Below, one piece after another: positions 6,616 to 6,728 of a DNA stretch of 6,728 nt. Origin of the DNA: an uncultured Oscillospiraceae bacterium (GTDB lineage Bacteria; Bacillota; Clostridia; Oscillospirales; Oscillospiraceae); contig CAJTOM010000097.1 in the NCBI GenBank assembly GCA_910577915.1, positions 1-6,728 of the forward strand, in the 5' to 3' direction. The notes beneath the pieces are model-generated. The model saw nothing but the letters and a program-made list of their open reading frames with translations, searched no databases and was not told the origin of the DNA. The position numbers and the translations under genes were made by a program. Position 1 is the first letter of the stretch. Every line of letters starts with the position of its first letter.

Positions 6616-6647
6616 AAAAAAGAGCCCAAAAGACGATCCTTTTGGCT
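6616..6647 (-). terminator. Intrinsic terminator reading on the minus strand
   Basis: On the minus strand, AGCCAAAAG (6647-6639), a 6-nt loop (6638-6633) and CTTTTGGGCT (6632-6623) form a 9-bp stem with one bulged G. C and six T residues (6621-6616) follow directly. This is the classic stem plus T-run. On the + strand the stem is followed by TATCAAAGG, so it is poorly suited to end the glg transcript. It implies a convergent gene entering from the right, outside the window. Confidence 0.7.
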
Positions 6648-6653
6648 TATCAA

Positions 6654-6674
6654 AGGCGGCCCGGCGGGCCGCCT
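6654..6674. repeat. Perfect GC-rich palindrome (9-bp stem, 3-nt loop)
   Basis: AGGCGGCCC (6654-6662), loop GGC and GGGCCGCCT (6666-6674) are exact inverted repeats. There is no T-run on either side, so it is not a plain intrinsic terminator. It may act as a 3'-end mRNA barrier, a REP-like element or part of a compound terminator; its function is unknown. Confidence 0.6.
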
Positions 6675-6695
6675 GAGGAGACCCGGCAAATAGGA

Positions 6696-6728
6696 TAAAA
6701 AGCGGCGGCGGGAAGCATTTTGCTTCCC
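6696..6728. terminator. Probable bidirectional terminator, cut by the window edge
   Basis: GGGAAGCA (6710-6717) and TGCTTCCC (6721-6728) form a perfect 8-bp stem with a TTT loop, ending on the last base of the window. To its left lie GCGGCGGC (6702-6709) and AAAAA (6697-6701). If the right side continues with the complement, the stem would reach about 16 bp, flanked by A-run and T-run. It would then end glgCDAP on the + strand and a convergent gene on the minus strand. The continuation is predicted, not seen. Confidence 0.55.

Noticed and set aside
6484..6693. 69-codon frame across the end of glgP and the downstream hairpins
   Set aside because: Its first half is an offset reading of glgP, and the remainder runs through terminator stems; no ribosome-binding site or family resemblance.

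Overview
The window carries a four-gene glycogen operon, all on the + strand: glgC (252-1460), glgD (1457-2572), glgA (2630-4063) and glgP (4160-6592). It is preceded by the lysine/alanine/proline-rich C-terminal end of an unidentified upstream protein (to 227) and followed by a short non-coding tail of inverted repeats (6593-6728). The DNA is strongly G+C-rich, with third codon positions almost entirely G or C. Shine-Dalgarno sites include perfect AAGGAGGT. The separate non-catalytic subunit GlgD is a Firmicutes trait. Together these suggest a high-GC anaerobic Clostridia member such as an Oscillospiraceae gut bacterium; the assignment is inference from gene content and composition, not from a marker gene.

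The genes form one pathway. GlgC and GlgD should form the ADP-glucose pyrophosphorylase that makes ADP-glucose from glucose-1-phosphate and ATP. GlgA transfers the glucose to growing alpha-1,4-glucan. GlgP releases glucose-1-phosphate again by phosphorolysis. glgC and glgD overlap by 4 nt (ATGA), which fits translational coupling of two subunits. glgD and glgA are separated by 57 nt, and glgA and glgP by 96 nt. No branching enzyme (glgB) or debranching enzyme lies in the window.

Non-coding structure is concentrated in two places. The glgA-glgP spacer folds into a strong hairpin whose loop carries CTCTCT, exactly complementary to the AGAGAG ribosome-binding site of glgP; this could be an RBS-masking pseudoknot. 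The tail after glgP has a well-formed intrinsic terminator reading on the minus strand, a perfect GC palindrome, and a third hairpin cut by the window edge that looks like half of a larger, probably bidirectional, terminator. These imply a convergent minus-strand gene just beyond the window.

The core is an ordinary glycogen operon. I see no mobile element, CRISPR array, RNA gene or clearly new system. The points most worth checking are the glgP leader structure, the interrupted AT-hook-like tail at the left edge, and the terminator cluster at the right edge.
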